64,000 nt of DNA, from positions 1,517,791 to 1,581,790 of the forward strand of contig CACRXP010000021.1 in the NCBI GenBank assembly GCA_902702965.1, in the 5' to 3' direction. Position numbers and translations under genes: made by a program. Within the stretch, counting starts at the first letter, position 1. Every line of letters starts with the position of its first letter. Positions 24,416 to 35,519 of this stretch are shown piece by piece. The DNA is from Spirometra erinaceieuropaei. Taxonomy: Eukaryota > Platyhelminthes > Cestoda > Diphyllobothriidea > Diphyllobothriidae. Below the pieces are notes generated by a model that saw nothing but the letters and a program-made list of their open reading frames with translations, was not told the origin of the DNA and did no database searches.

Positions 24416-24417
24416 TT

Positions 24418-24505
24418 TGACTGGCTGACTGGTTGACTGAGAGTCGTGCTACAATGGCTCTTTCTTAATGCCACTCAGACCTTTGAGTTCTGAGCTGCTT
24501 TCTCG
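24418..24505 (+). repeat. Short repeat unit, direct copy of 25,303-25,420
   Basis: gactggctgactggttgact followed by acaatgg, tcttaatg and a ctgagctgctttctc block matches the block at 25,320-25,425 in the same order. Together with the inverted copy at 25,905 it flanks the 3' side of the minus-strand LINE. Confidence 0.5.
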
Positions 24506-24509
24506 TTGC

Positions 24510-25300
24510 ATGTGTAGCATCCATTCCAGTGCCCCCTTTCACAGCGCCTCTTTGTACGCCAATGACCGCGAAAACCGCATTAACCTACGAACACCCCGCT
24601 GACGCATGGCCTGAGCTGGGCGCCTCTTGTTTAGCTGTAGTGAGTCACGGCCGCGGACACGGACACTTTCGCCAGCTCACTCACATCGGACAGTCTGGCT
24701 TGTTACCCCTGTACCCTCGTTATCATGCCCCCGACAGAGACCCTAAACCAACCAATCCCGTGTCCAACACTCAGCTAGACATTCCCTCATGCTGACACGG
24801 ACACGTGATACTCGCGTAAACGGCACAGTGAGACTTATGCCATCGCGGACGGCCGCTTAGGTCTGACATGCAAGCAAACAGTCAAATCACGGCAACCTGC
24901 CCTATGCACAGAATAAATTGCTTCTCACATCTCTTTGACTTTTGACATTAGGCGGTGCGAAATTACTGTATGTGTGGTTAAAGTTGATCTCACATCCTTG
25001 ACCGCCACACGTGTAAAGTTATGGTTTGTGCATTTGGGGGGGGGGACAAGTCGTGCTTGCGACGCACTCAGACAGGCTCTCCAGCTCTGTCGGCCACTGC
25101 GTTCACTTCCGGCATCAAACACCTGACCGACTTGGAAAATGGACTGGTGCCTGGAAGGGTAGGAGACGGTGGAGTCGACGCTCTCAGCGCATATTCCTCA
25201 CTATAGACAATCTGCGGCGCTTCAATCTATCGCTGTGAGCTAAAGCCGTAGTACGGACGGCTGACAACTGACGAGACATCTCGGACCTCGCAGTCAGCCA
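24510..25300. other. GC-rich unclassified repeat-like DNA
   Basis: Clearly GC-richer than the AT-rich DNA to its left, with imperfect repeats of cggacac(gg). A ten-base poly(G) run lies at about 25,037-25,046. Frames at 24,529-24,795 and 24,935-25,206 carry no motif. It is probably part of the repeat complex next to the LINE 3' end. Confidence 0.4.
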
Positions 25301-25302
25301 AG

Positions 25303-25420
25303 TATGTGTTTGGATGAATCGGCCGACTGGTGGGCTGGGAGTGAGGCTGAAATGGTGCCTTCTTAATGTGACCTCTATGGGGTCTCCACGTAGTGGGAAC
25401 TGAGCCGCCACGCTTTCTCT
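25303..25420 (+). repeat. Repeat arm (inverted partner at 25,905-25,992)
   Basis: About 80 bp (25,303-25,382) aligns with the reverse complement of 25,908-25,990 at roughly two thirds identity. It ends in the shared string tgacctctatgg versus tggcctctatgg. The continuation to 25,420 also matches the direct copy at 24,418. Confidence 0.55.
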
Positions 25421-25534
25421 TTGTGGTGAAAAGCCCTGGTCAGTGTACGTTGCGGCTGATGGGAGGGATGTGGTGGTACGCCTATGTGTATGGTTTTCGT
25501 TGTGGCAGCCACCTGCGTCCTCTCCCGTCTCCGG

Positions 25535-25683
25535 TCTTCATTACTCTGCTACGACACCAGGTCCAGCTGGGGGAGGAGGAGACGGTGCGATAGATACTGT
25601 GCAAATTCACGCGCAAGCCACCATCCCTGCTCTCACCATGCTGTGGTGTAATCATTGGACATTGTCAGTCACGACGATCAGCG
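25535..25683 (+). repeat. Dispersed repeat, related to 2,715-2,875
   Basis: Shared core ccctgctctcacc with collinear flanks. It lies inside the inverted-repeat bounded segment, so it may be the internal part of that element. Confidence 0.5.
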
Positions 25684-25904
25684 CTATTTGGCCGCCGGTT
25701 ATCCCCCACCTGGGACCGATATCGAGACATAGTCAAGAAGACCGGAGGCGGGAGAGGGCTCAGATGGCTGGCTCGGCCGGGTCCACACCCAGGCGTATCC
25801 TCAAATCTCTGGTCCACAACGAACAAAAACAAGAGCGACGGCTAGCGCGGTCGAAGTCGCCCTAGACGTGCCGTCACACGCGACTCGGATCCCGCGGAGT
25901 AAAG

Positions 25905-25992
25905 TGCCATAGAGGCCACATTAATAGGAAGCCATTGCAACCTGACTCTCAGTCTGCCGGTCAGTCTCTCAACACATAAACACACAACTGGA
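25905..25992 (-). repeat. Repeat arm, inverted copy of 25,303-25,382
   Basis: The reverse complement reads through gactgaccggcagactgaga, tcctattaatgtgg and cctctatggc, parallel to the left arm. The two arms enclose about 520 bp. The arm touches the end of the LINE zinc-finger region at about 25,990. Confidence 0.55.
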
Positions 25993-26018
25993 CTGTCTCC
26001 GAGGACTGACTTGGAGCG

Positions 26019-27600
26019 TCAGTTGGCAACCTTCCAAGCCACAGCACTTGGCGCACTGTGATAGTCTCGCGCTCGGATCGCACATGCAGAGGATGAACCA
26101 CATGGCGAAGGAGTTGAGAATCGAACTTCCAACTTTCGTGAAAGGTGCCAGTATTGTGGGATTTTGGAGGGCTGTATGCGTGGGGCATAAAATGGTGGGG
26201 GACTGTATGGTGATGTGGTTGCTCCTGCGGCGATTTGCCGCAGGCCTTCATGAACGCACATGTGGCCGAAAAGGCACATGCGGTGGCTGAATGTGCGGAG
26301 GCAATGTAGGCAGTTCAGCCGAGTGCGTCTGGTGTGTGCTGATGCTCCAGGCACTGGCTCGCTAATCCCTGTTCGATGGACTCACAAGCGGCCGTTCAGG
26401 TCGATGTGTGAGGTGAATGTACGGCGGCAGTATGAGAAGGATAGGTCGTGAGCGATAGAGTCGGTTTCGATGGTGATGATGGTAGTGCTGCTATTGTTGG
26501 TGATAGGTGCGCAAGACGATAGGGAAATGATTGGGCTGGGGATGATGGACGTGCAAGGTGTTCTAGCTGTACCGATACCGCGGTGTACTCTGCTGTCAAG
26601 GATACGCATGTGACCGAGTGAGCTCATGCGGTGGATGAATGCGCGCGAACAGCGAGAGCAGATGCGATCAGTGTACGTTTGTGCTTCAGGCCCTTGTTCA
26701 CCAGTCTCTGCACCATGGATTTGCAAGTGACTGACCAGGCTGATGTGTGAGACGAATGTGCGGTCGTAATGAAGACATGTTGGGACCGAGTCCACATCGC
26801 CGTAGGTGGGGGTGGTGATGGAGAATTTGCTGGGGGGTTGTCGGGGTGTCGGGGACGTTTTGGTCGGTGGAGGTGGATATAGGTGGTTGTGTTCACCATC
26901 GCCGCGGTTGTTTTGGCAGAGACAATCGTGGTGGTAATGGTCGACGACAATGCGGCACAGGAATTCGAAACAACTTTGGCGAAGGTGGGCTTCGACTTGG
27001 TCGGCATGGAGCAGGCGCGGTCGTGGAGGCAGAAACTGCGGTTGTCGGGCGGTTCGCGCATTTGGTCCGAAGATGACTGACGGGACTCGTCTGCGCGCGA
27101 AGTTCTTCACTGATAGCGCGGGCACATTGGGCGCGATTGAGTATCGATGTTGCGGAACACCAGCGTCGGAGACTTTTAAGCAGTCTTTTTGGCTTTGTCG
27201 GCGACGATCCGACTTGTTTCGTGGATGACTGCGTCAGTCTTCACTTCACTTCTCCAGGACGATCTGTTTCGGACGAGGTTTACCCAGGTTTCTAGATTCA
27301 TATGGAATCGCTTAAGAGGACCCTTCAAAGTGCTCTTGTTGCTTCATTTTGATCGCCATGGTCAGCGAGCACCCATAGCGACATCTCCGTAGAAGGTTTG
27401 TTTTGGTAGGCGGGCGTCGTCCATTCTCACCAGATAGCCGCCCCATCGTAGTTGCAGTTATCTCAGCATGGTGTGGATGCAGAGGATTCCGGTCCGTTCC
27501 AGGGCCTTCGTGTCCGGGATCCTGTCCGACCATCTCAGTCTCAGTATCATGCAAGTCAGCTAAGATGGAAGTGCTTGAGCTTCCTGACATGGATTGCATA
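26019..27600 (-). pseudogene. LINE C-terminal region with C2H2 zinc fingers, broken
   Basis: It starts with the post-RT segment carrying ERTGILCIHTML and then RMDDARLPK (about 27,500-27,410), interrupted by stops. A 248-codon frame (27,125-26,382) holds degenerate fingers at residues 117-137 (second Cys replaced by Tyr), 156-176 (last His replaced by Leu) and near its end. In the next frame (26,354-26,019) one finger is complete, C-x2-C-x12-H-x3-H, at about 26,312-26,250. Pro/Thr/Ser-rich linkers separate the fingers. In intact relatives the fingers probably bind the element RNA or the target DNA (inference). The last finger is the only one keeping all four ligands. Confidence 0.75.
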
Positions 27601-27659
27601 AATGGTCCAGGTCTCCGCTCCGTACAGGAATGTCCCCAAAACGACGACCTTGTACATTT

Positions 27660-29109
27660 TCAGTATGGCGTTCAGTTGAAGGCCGTGACGATTCCACTCG
27701 GACAGTTTCGTCGTCGATGTTTGTGCTGCGCAAGAGTGAGCTTCCTAGATAGGCTAAATTGTCCACAGTTTTCAGTTTGTTGCCGTTGACACTGATTCAG
27801 GAAGTTATATTCAGCGTTCAGTGGCGGCTGATGCATGACGACCGTTTTTTCTTCGTGGATTGTCAGGACGAAGTTGGAACACTCGGTTGCGAAGAGGACC
27901 ATGCTCCCTTGCGTATCTTCTTCGGTCGTAGTGTTGATTGCGCAGTCGTTGGTGAAAAGTAAATCGTAGACCGTGGTCGTATATAGCCGCGTTCAGTTTC
28001 ATTTTGTTTCAGTTTCTTTAGTAAGGATAATAGGCAAAGCCTTCGAAAACCCTATTAATTACAGTAGTAGGATCGCATTCCTAGACAATTCTCTTGTAGC
28101 TGGCGAACGTTAAATACCATATCAGTGATCCTGCGGTATAGTCGAAGGCCACACCGGATTTCCGGCGGCATTTCTTGCTCTAGGTGGCCGTTGCGACGAT
28201 TGAGGAGAGGGCGATCGAAGATCATCCCGGCGATGTTGAGTAACGAAATGCCTTTGTGGTTACCACAGAATTGCCGGCCTCCTTTGTGCCTGTAGTGATA
28301 AACGACGATCGCGTCCCTGAAGTCCTGAGGGACCTGCCCTTATCGTCACATCTCCTAGAGGAGTGCTGTGCGATGATCCATCAGTCAGTGGCCGCCTTGC
28401 TTGTAGATTTCAGCCGGAATCGCACCTGATATTGAGGCTTTCGCGCTGGAGAGTTGTATGCACGGTCCGGATGGTTCCTGAAGGGAGGGCTGAAGATCTA
28501 GGTCGATGTTGACTTCCACTTGGGAGAGCCAGTAGATGGTGGCGCCGAAGATTGTGGAGGCGCGGTAGAGGACTTTTCTGAAGTGCTCGGCGCAGCGCTT
28601 CAGAATCTGCGAATTCTCAGTCGGAAGCTTCGGTCCATCTGAGCTGAGAAGCAGCTCGTCTCCTTCCGTTGGAGGCCGTAGATCGCCTTGATCTCAGCAA
28701 AGAAGTTCTTCGTTCCACTGCGGCCGACATATCCCTGTATCTCATCGGCCTCGCGAGCCATCCAGACGTCCTGCATTTCTCGCAACCGCTGAGCAAGGCG
28801 CGACACTGGTAGAAGGCCGCTTTGTTTGCATCTACTGCAGTCCGTTCTTCTCGTCGAGAAGTTTTGTGACGTCAGCGGCGTTGTCCTGGGACCAGCCCAT
28901 GTACTGGCGATGTGCGCGGTTGAGGACACCTACGACGGTCGAATGGACAGCCTCCCGCAAGTGGCGCCATCTATCCTCCATGTGGACGTATTTATCTGGA
29001 GTTGGCAGGTCTTCCGGCCGATGGATCAGTTGATTGCTGAAATACGAACGATGAGTAGGCATATTTAATAGAAAAGTACTCAACTTATTTGATGGTCGCT
29101 TACCTTTTG
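27660..29109 (-). pseudogene. LINE reverse transcriptase, broken and internally deleted
   Basis: The connector with MRLRLHSRRRPKGKRP (29,140 downward) leads to LREMQDVWMAREADEIQGY (about 28,790-28,730) and KNFFAEIKAIYGL. RT fingers follow: GQVPQDFRDA (about 28,325), ISLLNIAGMIFDR (about 28,240-28,200) and RCGLRLYRRITDMVF. Just after about 28,060 the expected palm block, including the region around KQGC, is missing; the frame resumes at about 28,000. The catalytic FADD box reads FTND at 27,945-27,956, so the first aspartate is lost. EEKTVVMHQPPLNAEY follows at about 27,850-27,800. This copy is certainly inactive. Confidence 0.8.
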
Positions 29110-29735
29110 GCCTCCTGCGGGAATGCAGACGGAGCCTCATCTTGTAGACGACGAGGCGGTGGTCCGCTCAGCCATTGGCGTCGCAGAGCGCCTTGGTTAC
29201 CGTCACGTCCTCTCGATCGTGCCGCCGGACGAGGACACAGTCCAGCGGGTGCTAGCGCTGCGATCGAACGTGCGTCCAGGTCGCCCTCTTCGGCGTCGAC
29301 AAGAGGTAAGTATTGATCCGAAGAAGACGGCGGTCTGCGCAGGTTTGCAGGACGAAGAAACCGGCGATTCTATGAGTACCCAGCACTCACTCCAGACAGC
29401 GTAGTGTGTCCCGACGCCGGCATTGAAATCACCAATGGCAATCAGCATGTCGCCCATTTGCACAGGGCCAGAAGGTTGTGCAGATCTTCGTAGAACTTGG
29501 ACTTCGCCTCTTCAGACCCGGTCCTTGTTGGGGCATAGGCGCTGATGGTGGTGGCGAATTGGGATTCCCCAAGAGGCAGACGCAGGCCCACAAGTCAGTC
29601 GCTGATGCCCTGTGGCAAACAGAACAGTCGTCCCAGGCTGTCGATAAGGATAGCAAAGGCCACACACGCGTCTTATCGCCCAGCCTTTGGATAGCCGCTC
29701 CAGGCAGATGCCGAATTCTACTGGGGGCCACGCCT
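29110..29735 (-). pseudogene. APE-type endonuclease domain of the LINE, broken
   Basis: Minus strand, spread over several frames: a SAYAPT motif at about 29,530, then FYEDLHNLL (about 29,490), then IAIGDFNAGVGT at about 29,405-29,440. The last is the conserved GDFNxxxG motif, whose Asp and Asn bind metal and phosphate. The C-terminal part reads DCVLVRRHDREDV (about 29,245-29,205) and ADHRLVV at about 29,145-29,165, equivalent to the SDHR active-site motif and preceded by an in-frame stop. In intact elements the enzyme nicks target DNA to prime reverse transcription. The N-terminal portion of the domain is not recognisable upstream of about 29,740. Confidence 0.75.
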
Positions 29736-29744
29736 GTGTCTACT

Positions 29745-30110
29745 AGAGAGCGACCCTAGTTGACCTGGCCCCCCTACAGGATTGCATGTTAACCTCTCCG
29801 TCAGTCTTGTTGAATTGGGAATGAGAGTAGAGGGATGGGAGGTGTAGGGGGGGGGGTTGGAAAGGGCGACGGGGTTACCGCGTGTGGCATCATACAACAC
29901 CAGATAACCTCACCTGGTTTAGGCTGCCGGCTGAGGCGGTTACAGGGGTATGACCGCTAGAGGGAGCCTAGCTTCAGGTGGCCACATGTGAGAGTTGGGT
30001 GCCAGATACTGAACGCTGGGCGTACTCAGCACTTGCAAGCAAGTGAAATGACCTATTAGGACCTTTGTGTGAACCAACAACTGGATACCCCTAAATCCCG
30101 CCCACCAAAT
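29745..30110. other. GC-rich flank of the LINE 5' side
   Basis: Remains GC-rich up to about 30,060 and includes a poly(G) run at about 29,849-29,858. It may be LINE 5' sequence too diverged to read, or a separate repeat. No domain seen. Confidence 0.35.
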
Positions 30111-30114
30111 ACAT

Positions 30115-32810
30115 CCGGAAACTCATACACCACCAACAACATTACGAAATACACCACTGATGTAAACAATACTATTAAAACTAAACTCACAAATGACAAG
30201 AGAATCCCGGATGTTTCTTAAAATTAGGTTCGAAGTATCGTAAAATATTCGAGAAGTGTCTCAGATGGTAAAGACGCTCATTATGGGATGACTGCTAGGT
30301 GAGACTGGATAGGATTTCGGGAAAATTTTGGTGATTTTTACCCCACAATATGAGTGAATTTCGCCATGTAAACAATGGTCTGACCATTTGGTTGTCGTTT
30401 ACTTAATAAAACTTCAGTCGGCGACATTTTCATATGTAACTAGAACCATTTTAAATATTGGTTTTAAAAAATTCAAAAAACAACAAGGTCCAGTTATCCC
30501 CAAGGAATATACAACAACTTAGGTTCCACAGAACTCAAATTTCATATGCGCGGATACCCCTCGTCTTCATCATCTATTCTACAGACTTGAATTTTTCCAG
30601 TAAAATCAGGATACTGTCAGGATGGTGCGCAAGGAAGACTTTTTTCAAATCTGTTTCCCAAATGTCAGTTATTATTTTGCCGATCAAAAGAGTGGAGCGC
30701 TGTCTTGCCGACCACCTAGTGTTTTTTTATGAAATCAGTTCCTATAAAAACGATTAAGAGGCAAGGGTAAAAGCAGCTGCAGTTGGCTACCGTCAGTGCA
30801 CTGCCTACGTGCTTTGGCTTCCAGGCCATACGAATCATGAGGAATGCCACTGCTAAGCCACCCCATCTTTTCCCAGGGGCGAGGAATTGCGACCACTCAG
30901 TTGACCTCCGTATGGGCATTCTTCCGTCTAGACATTTATAGCCGTCCACAGCTCACTGGAACATACCATTCCCTCGGGTACTGTGGCACACAGCCCTCAC
31001 ACACTAGCGATCTCGAATTAGCTCTGACGCTGATATCAAAGCAGCATACCCCCTAGCCCACATCCTGAGGTCGCCATCTGCCTTTGTTTTTCTGAGACAG
31101 TGACTCCAGGCATACAATAAATCTCCCCTTGCTGTTTCTCGCCTTTCGCCACTAACTGAGACTTCGGCTAACGATGGCGATGTTTATGGTACATACACTC
31201 CTTTAGCCTAAAGGTGCATCTTACATCACGTTTGCGTCCACTGAATATGCTGTATTCACTAAATTTAAATTCAAAGTTATTAATGGCCTTCAATTTGCAA
31301 AACGGCAATCCTCTGCATAATATTAGAATGCGCTTTATTCCTTTAGTTTGTTTCACAGTGATGTTTAAGGGTGCTTCAAACCATAATGTGTTTTTTCGAG
31401 TAAACGAAAACAATGTGGTTTTTGAAAAACCACAGTCTGTGTTAACGCCTGCTATTTCTGCCAGAGATAACCACTTTGAGATAAGTACGCTAATTCAATT
31501 AATTCTGAAATGCAACTTTAATTACCATCTCAAATAAAACTGACAGAAGGGCAAAATATGAGGGGGAAGTAGTTTTCATGTGCTTTGTTTTACTAGCTGC
31601 CTGAGAAAATTATGTAGGACGCTAATGTCCTCAAAGCTCAGCTTTTGCAAATAACAGTGTTTCGACACTGTTCGTCGAAATAGTTTGTCATATGCTGGAG
31701 TTTCCTGTCGAGGTAATAATTTGTGTAAGATTCTGAATCTTCACTAAAGTATTTAGGACTTTAAAATAGGTATGTCTTCTGCATAGTGTTACAGGCTCTA
31801 AAAAAGTTCTTGATTCCTACTTGTCCCGTTGGCCATAATCCATTCCATGCTTTGGACAGGCTACCAGTTGGAATACGGTAGTTAACAACAGAAAGAATAC
31901 TTATGATAACGACATAAAGAAAGTAGACTCTTCTTGGTTACAAGGTTCTTTGCCGACTCCTAAGGCACTATTAGTGAAAATAAAATAGCTTTCGTTAGTC
32001 AGACTTGGTCTACATTTCTGGTGCTTTTTCATATCCCTGAGGAATGGTTTGTAGCGTGCTTTGACGGTGTCATAAATTTCCAAGCGAACTGTAGAGGTCG
32101 TAGTTGCAACAACAAGGGTACAGCAATTGCATTTAGCTATCGACATTTCAGATAGAGTGTTGGACGTTTGACAGAAGGGTGTGTGCCCCAGCTGGGGACG
32201 CAAGTATGCGAAACAAATCCTGCGTATAAAACAGAGGTGCAATTTCCTAAAAATCCACTGCCCGTACGCGGTAGGACATTGACGTGCCTCTACATGTCAG
32301 TCTGAAAAGTAGGGCAGTTTCTAATGGGATGCGTTGTATTTATTCGCAGGAAGAGTACAAAAAGTTTAATTTCGTTAAAAGGATGTTGTAGACAACAGAG
32401 TTTCTCTTTTTCCATGCTGGATGTCGATAAGACTTTGGTTTTACTTGATAACTGCGACAACTCCTAGGTCACGTATATCTGGGGAAAAAACCGTCCCCAA
32501 ATTATCGTTTTTTTCATTGCATTTCTCTTATTAAGATTTTAGAGACAAGTTAAAGTAAAGTTGGTCATAAAAAACTTCACTTAATCGTGCATGCCGTTAA
32601 AATAACCTGAGATGATTAGGTGCACCCTTCCGACAAACCCGACTATTATATCCTAACATTCATCATTTATATGCTTGCCGGTCGCAGTCCAAAATAATAC
32701 CTAAAACTCCTTTTCTTCGAAACCGAAAAAGAAGGAACAGTTTTAAGTCGGAAACGGTAAATTAGATCCCGCAGTGTACCAAAGATGGCCTCTTGCTAAA
32801 GTCTAGGGGG
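30115..32810. other. Unassigned non-coding DNA
   Basis: A GC-richer patch lies at 30,760-31,080. The frames at 31,214-31,537 (+) and 31,901-32,242 (-) exceed 100 codons, but they lack domains and convincing splice borders. Confidence 0.4.
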
Positions 32811-32814
32811 TTCT

Positions 32815-32965
32815 TATTCGTGTGTCCTAACTTTAGCCTAAACGCTAGCACATAGCCTACTCCTCTTAGCTCTAATCCAAACACTAATCCTCATAAACCG
32901 GACCCCAGCCGTAGCCTTAATCTTAACCTTCCTTACCCTAACGCCCACCCTAGCACTAGGCACAT
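32815..32965 (+). repeat. Degenerate telomere-like tract, CCTAA-type
   Basis: Repeated six-base-like words built on cctaa, ccctaa and tcctaa with many substitutions (ttaccctaacgcccaccctag at 32,933 is the clearest run). It resembles an eroded array of the animal telomere hexamer. Simple low-complexity drift is the alternative. Confidence 0.45.
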
Positions 32966-33134
32966 TTTGAACCCAGCCTAGAATTTAGAGGTGGGTCACC
33001 AGCAATTTGGGGGGTCCGTTTTTTCCCTGCCTAACCCATTTGCCTTTCTGCGTTTCATTTTCTAAGCAATCCATGACTTCAGATTGAAAAAATATGTCAT
33101 AATCTAGAAATATCGTTGCCATGACGTCAAGTCC

Positions 33135-33612
33135 CTGTCTGAGTTGCGTGAGCGGCCAGCCGCTCGAGTCATGGTTCTCAGGCCCGTAATCCCTCAACAA
33201 GCGAACGCACCTCCTGTTACCCTATCGGGTGCTTAGACATTCCCTGGGCAGGGGGATCAGTCACGTAGAGAGCTCGCGGGCGAGCAACGATCCCAGTGAG
33301 ACCGGGCCAAATGTCCGAGTAATCCTCGCGCCAACATCCAACACGGATGATGAAATTGCGGCAATTTACGACTCGGACGCGGACTGACAAGCCTTCATCG
33401 TATCAATCACGACCACCAGCTGTGGTCGCAAGAGCTGTCCCCCGGCAGCTACGTACTATGAATACCGCACTCGTTGTGCCTCCACTACCCATATCTGCGA
33501 CTGTCTGATGATGGTTTCGAGTACGAACTCAAAGCCTTGGGCCGATAAACTTCTTGCTCCAGAGATCGCATCTTCTTCTAAACTGCTCCCTGACACTCGC
33601 CTGTTCGCATCC
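33135..33612 (+). mobile_element. Penelope-like element lineage C, 3' end only
   Basis: It begins within the coding 3' end: ESWFSGP at about 33,162 parallels ESCFSGP of the copy at 38,085, and a stop-terminated frame runs to about 33,387. It continues through the terminal repeat (gactgtctgatgatgg at 33,499) and the tail (tgacactcgcctgttcgc at 33,591, matching ctggaactcgccttttcgc at 38,584). The 5' truncation leaves no endonuclease core. About 170 bp upstream is the telomere-like tract. Confidence 0.7.
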
Positions 33613-33614
33613 AT

Positions 33615-35515
33615 CGGCAGCACATTCCAAACCTCAACAAGATCTCATGGTAGAACGACCGGTACTTCGAGAGCGCAAACCCGTCCTATGAATACGCACG
33701 AGAGATGGCGATGTAGCAAGGGAATATATAAATGAAGATCTTTTTAAAATAATGACAGACTGAACGTCGATTGGGTGGGACAGTAAAGCATAGCTTTATC
33801 TCTCCCACCAATGCTATCGGTAACCAAAAATTATTAACGACTCTGTTGTATTGTATCATGACCGTATGGTTTTACCTACAGATTAATTAAAGCAAAGTAG
33901 TCGTAGATAGAATGTAAATGACCAGAGGCTTGTTGAGCCGGATAGATTCCAGCTTACATAAATATATAATTCACGACAGCCGATGGTACACATAAAATAA
34001 GAGTAACCTAGGCGGGAGCTGGCCACGCGCTCAATACCACAACGCTACTCTATTTGTGTTTTCCATTATTCCCTTACGTGAGGACTACTTGTCAGATGTT
34101 CCGGTCTGCAGTGGAGTTAACTCCGCCACATTGCAAATACGGGATTGTGTAGGCTTGAACCAGACTTCGTTCACTTTTAGCAGTACAAGGTTAAGAGCAT
34201 TAAGTGCGTGGGATAATATTAGCAAGTCTAAACCAACAGTAACACGCCTAACCTACGGTACTGTGTGCCGGTCGCTAAACCTCTCCAGTATGCGCCTGAG
34301 GGCTGTTTTTACCACAGCTCGTTTTTACCTGTCGTATTTCTTTGCCATCCCTCTCGGTTAGGTCACTCCTCAGGGGTGTGTAGCCTAGAGGAGCTGTTAC
34401 ATTTGATGATGACCGCACTTTTCATCGGGCATTGAGGCTCATATATCATGCATTTGCCTAACTTGTTGTTTTTGTCCTCAGTTTAAAAATGCAAATGTGT
34501 CTCTGTTTGACAAATATCTTGTTGGGATTATAAGTGTAAATATTAGCTAGAAGTCGTCGTTTTCACTGGGTTTTTATGATTTCAACATACTAGGAGGCCG
34601 GAGTGTTTTGGCCGGTTCCACTTCTCTAGCATGGGTATTTAGCCGCCTGAGAAGCAGAAAGCAAGAGGGTGTATTAATATCGAGGAGGCGACATAGTCAG
34701 CGCAAAACGTCAGTTTATTGTTCTAAAATTCAATGCTCTGGGCGTCGATAAGTTCATTTAAGTACCCTTCAGATTCTTACAAAACGTTTCTAACTGGAAT
34801 ATTTGGCATGGAGCCTGAACAGTTGATGAATCGACATGCTTCGACGCCGTTCTATTCCTTAATTATTATCATCTAATTGCCTAATAATTGTCTCTATTCT
34901 TGCGAGGGGTGCCTCTTACTGGCAGCTAAGTTCAAGCCTAAATATTTTACTTGGTCCTGACAGAACTTTTAAAGAGAAAGACTCGTCCATTCACGGGACC
35001 TATAGTCAGTTACAGTAATGGCCTATTCCTTCCCTGTTGGAAGCGTTCGTTTTGAGTCATTTTTACTCAATGATATGAAAACTTGCATGCGAATTCCTTT
35101 TCGCCCTCACAGATCCTTAATTAAGTTCTCAGAGGACTAGTTGGCGGGCATATGGTTGCCTTCGAAAAATTCTCGTCAGGCCATAACATTCACATGGAGA
35201 AGGGATGTCAAATAAAGCATGTCAATGACTATATAAATCGATTAAAGTTCATTTAAAGCATAGGTGGGTAGTTGGAGCATGGGGGGAGCGGAGGTAATAA
35301 AAGTCAATGCCAGGAGGGGGGAGAGAGAGAAAGAGCGCGGACCTTTAATCGACCTTTAACCAGGGTAAGGGCAGAGCCTGAACGAGGTTCTTTTGCGCGC
35401 ACAAAACTGGCTTTCGTAATCTGTAGGCGGCCGCCTCCGTTGTTGCTAACAGATACTGGATCAATAAATTAGGGCAGATCGATGGGACCTGTTATATCTC
35501 ACGAAAAGCTTCGCT
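33615..35515. other. Unassigned non-coding DNA
   Basis: AT-rich, with no domain. A string near 34,140-34,160 is vaguely B-box-like on the minus strand but too weak to call. A purine tract lies at 35,270-35,340. Confidence 0.4.
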
Positions 35516-35519
35516 GAGA

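Larger units (their letters stand above)
25990..29740 (-). mobile_element. LINE with APE endonuclease, RT and C-terminal C2H2 zinc fingers, degenerate
   Basis: On the minus strand the domains appear in the order endonuclease (29,735-29,110), connector and RT (29,110-27,660), C-terminal region and zinc fingers (27,600-26,020). The layout matches a non-LTR retrotransposon type that I recall as abundant in diphyllobothriidean tapeworms, where the fingers follow the RT. The GC content is well above that of the flanks. Many frameshifts and stops break the frame, and part of the RT is deleted. The 5' end is truncated inside the endonuclease. No poly(A) or clear target duplication was found; the 3' side merges into the repeat complex at 24.4-26.0 kb. 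Confidence 0.85.

Noticed and set aside
26846..27228. Several Gly/Arg-rich plus-strand frames opposite the zinc fingers
   Set aside because: Shadows of the minus-strand LINE coding region.
31901..32242. 113-codon minus-strand frame considered as an exon
   Set aside because: A tttatacgcag acceptor-like string nearby leads into a different frame that stops soon; no family resemblance.
34080..34290. Possible fifth SINE copy (minus strand)
   Set aside because: Only a weak B-box-like string and vague similarity to 49.8 kb; alignment not convincing by eye.
35324..35340. AG-rich tract as a regulatory or microsatellite element
   Set aside because: Only a few repeats; common in AT-rich intergenic DNA.
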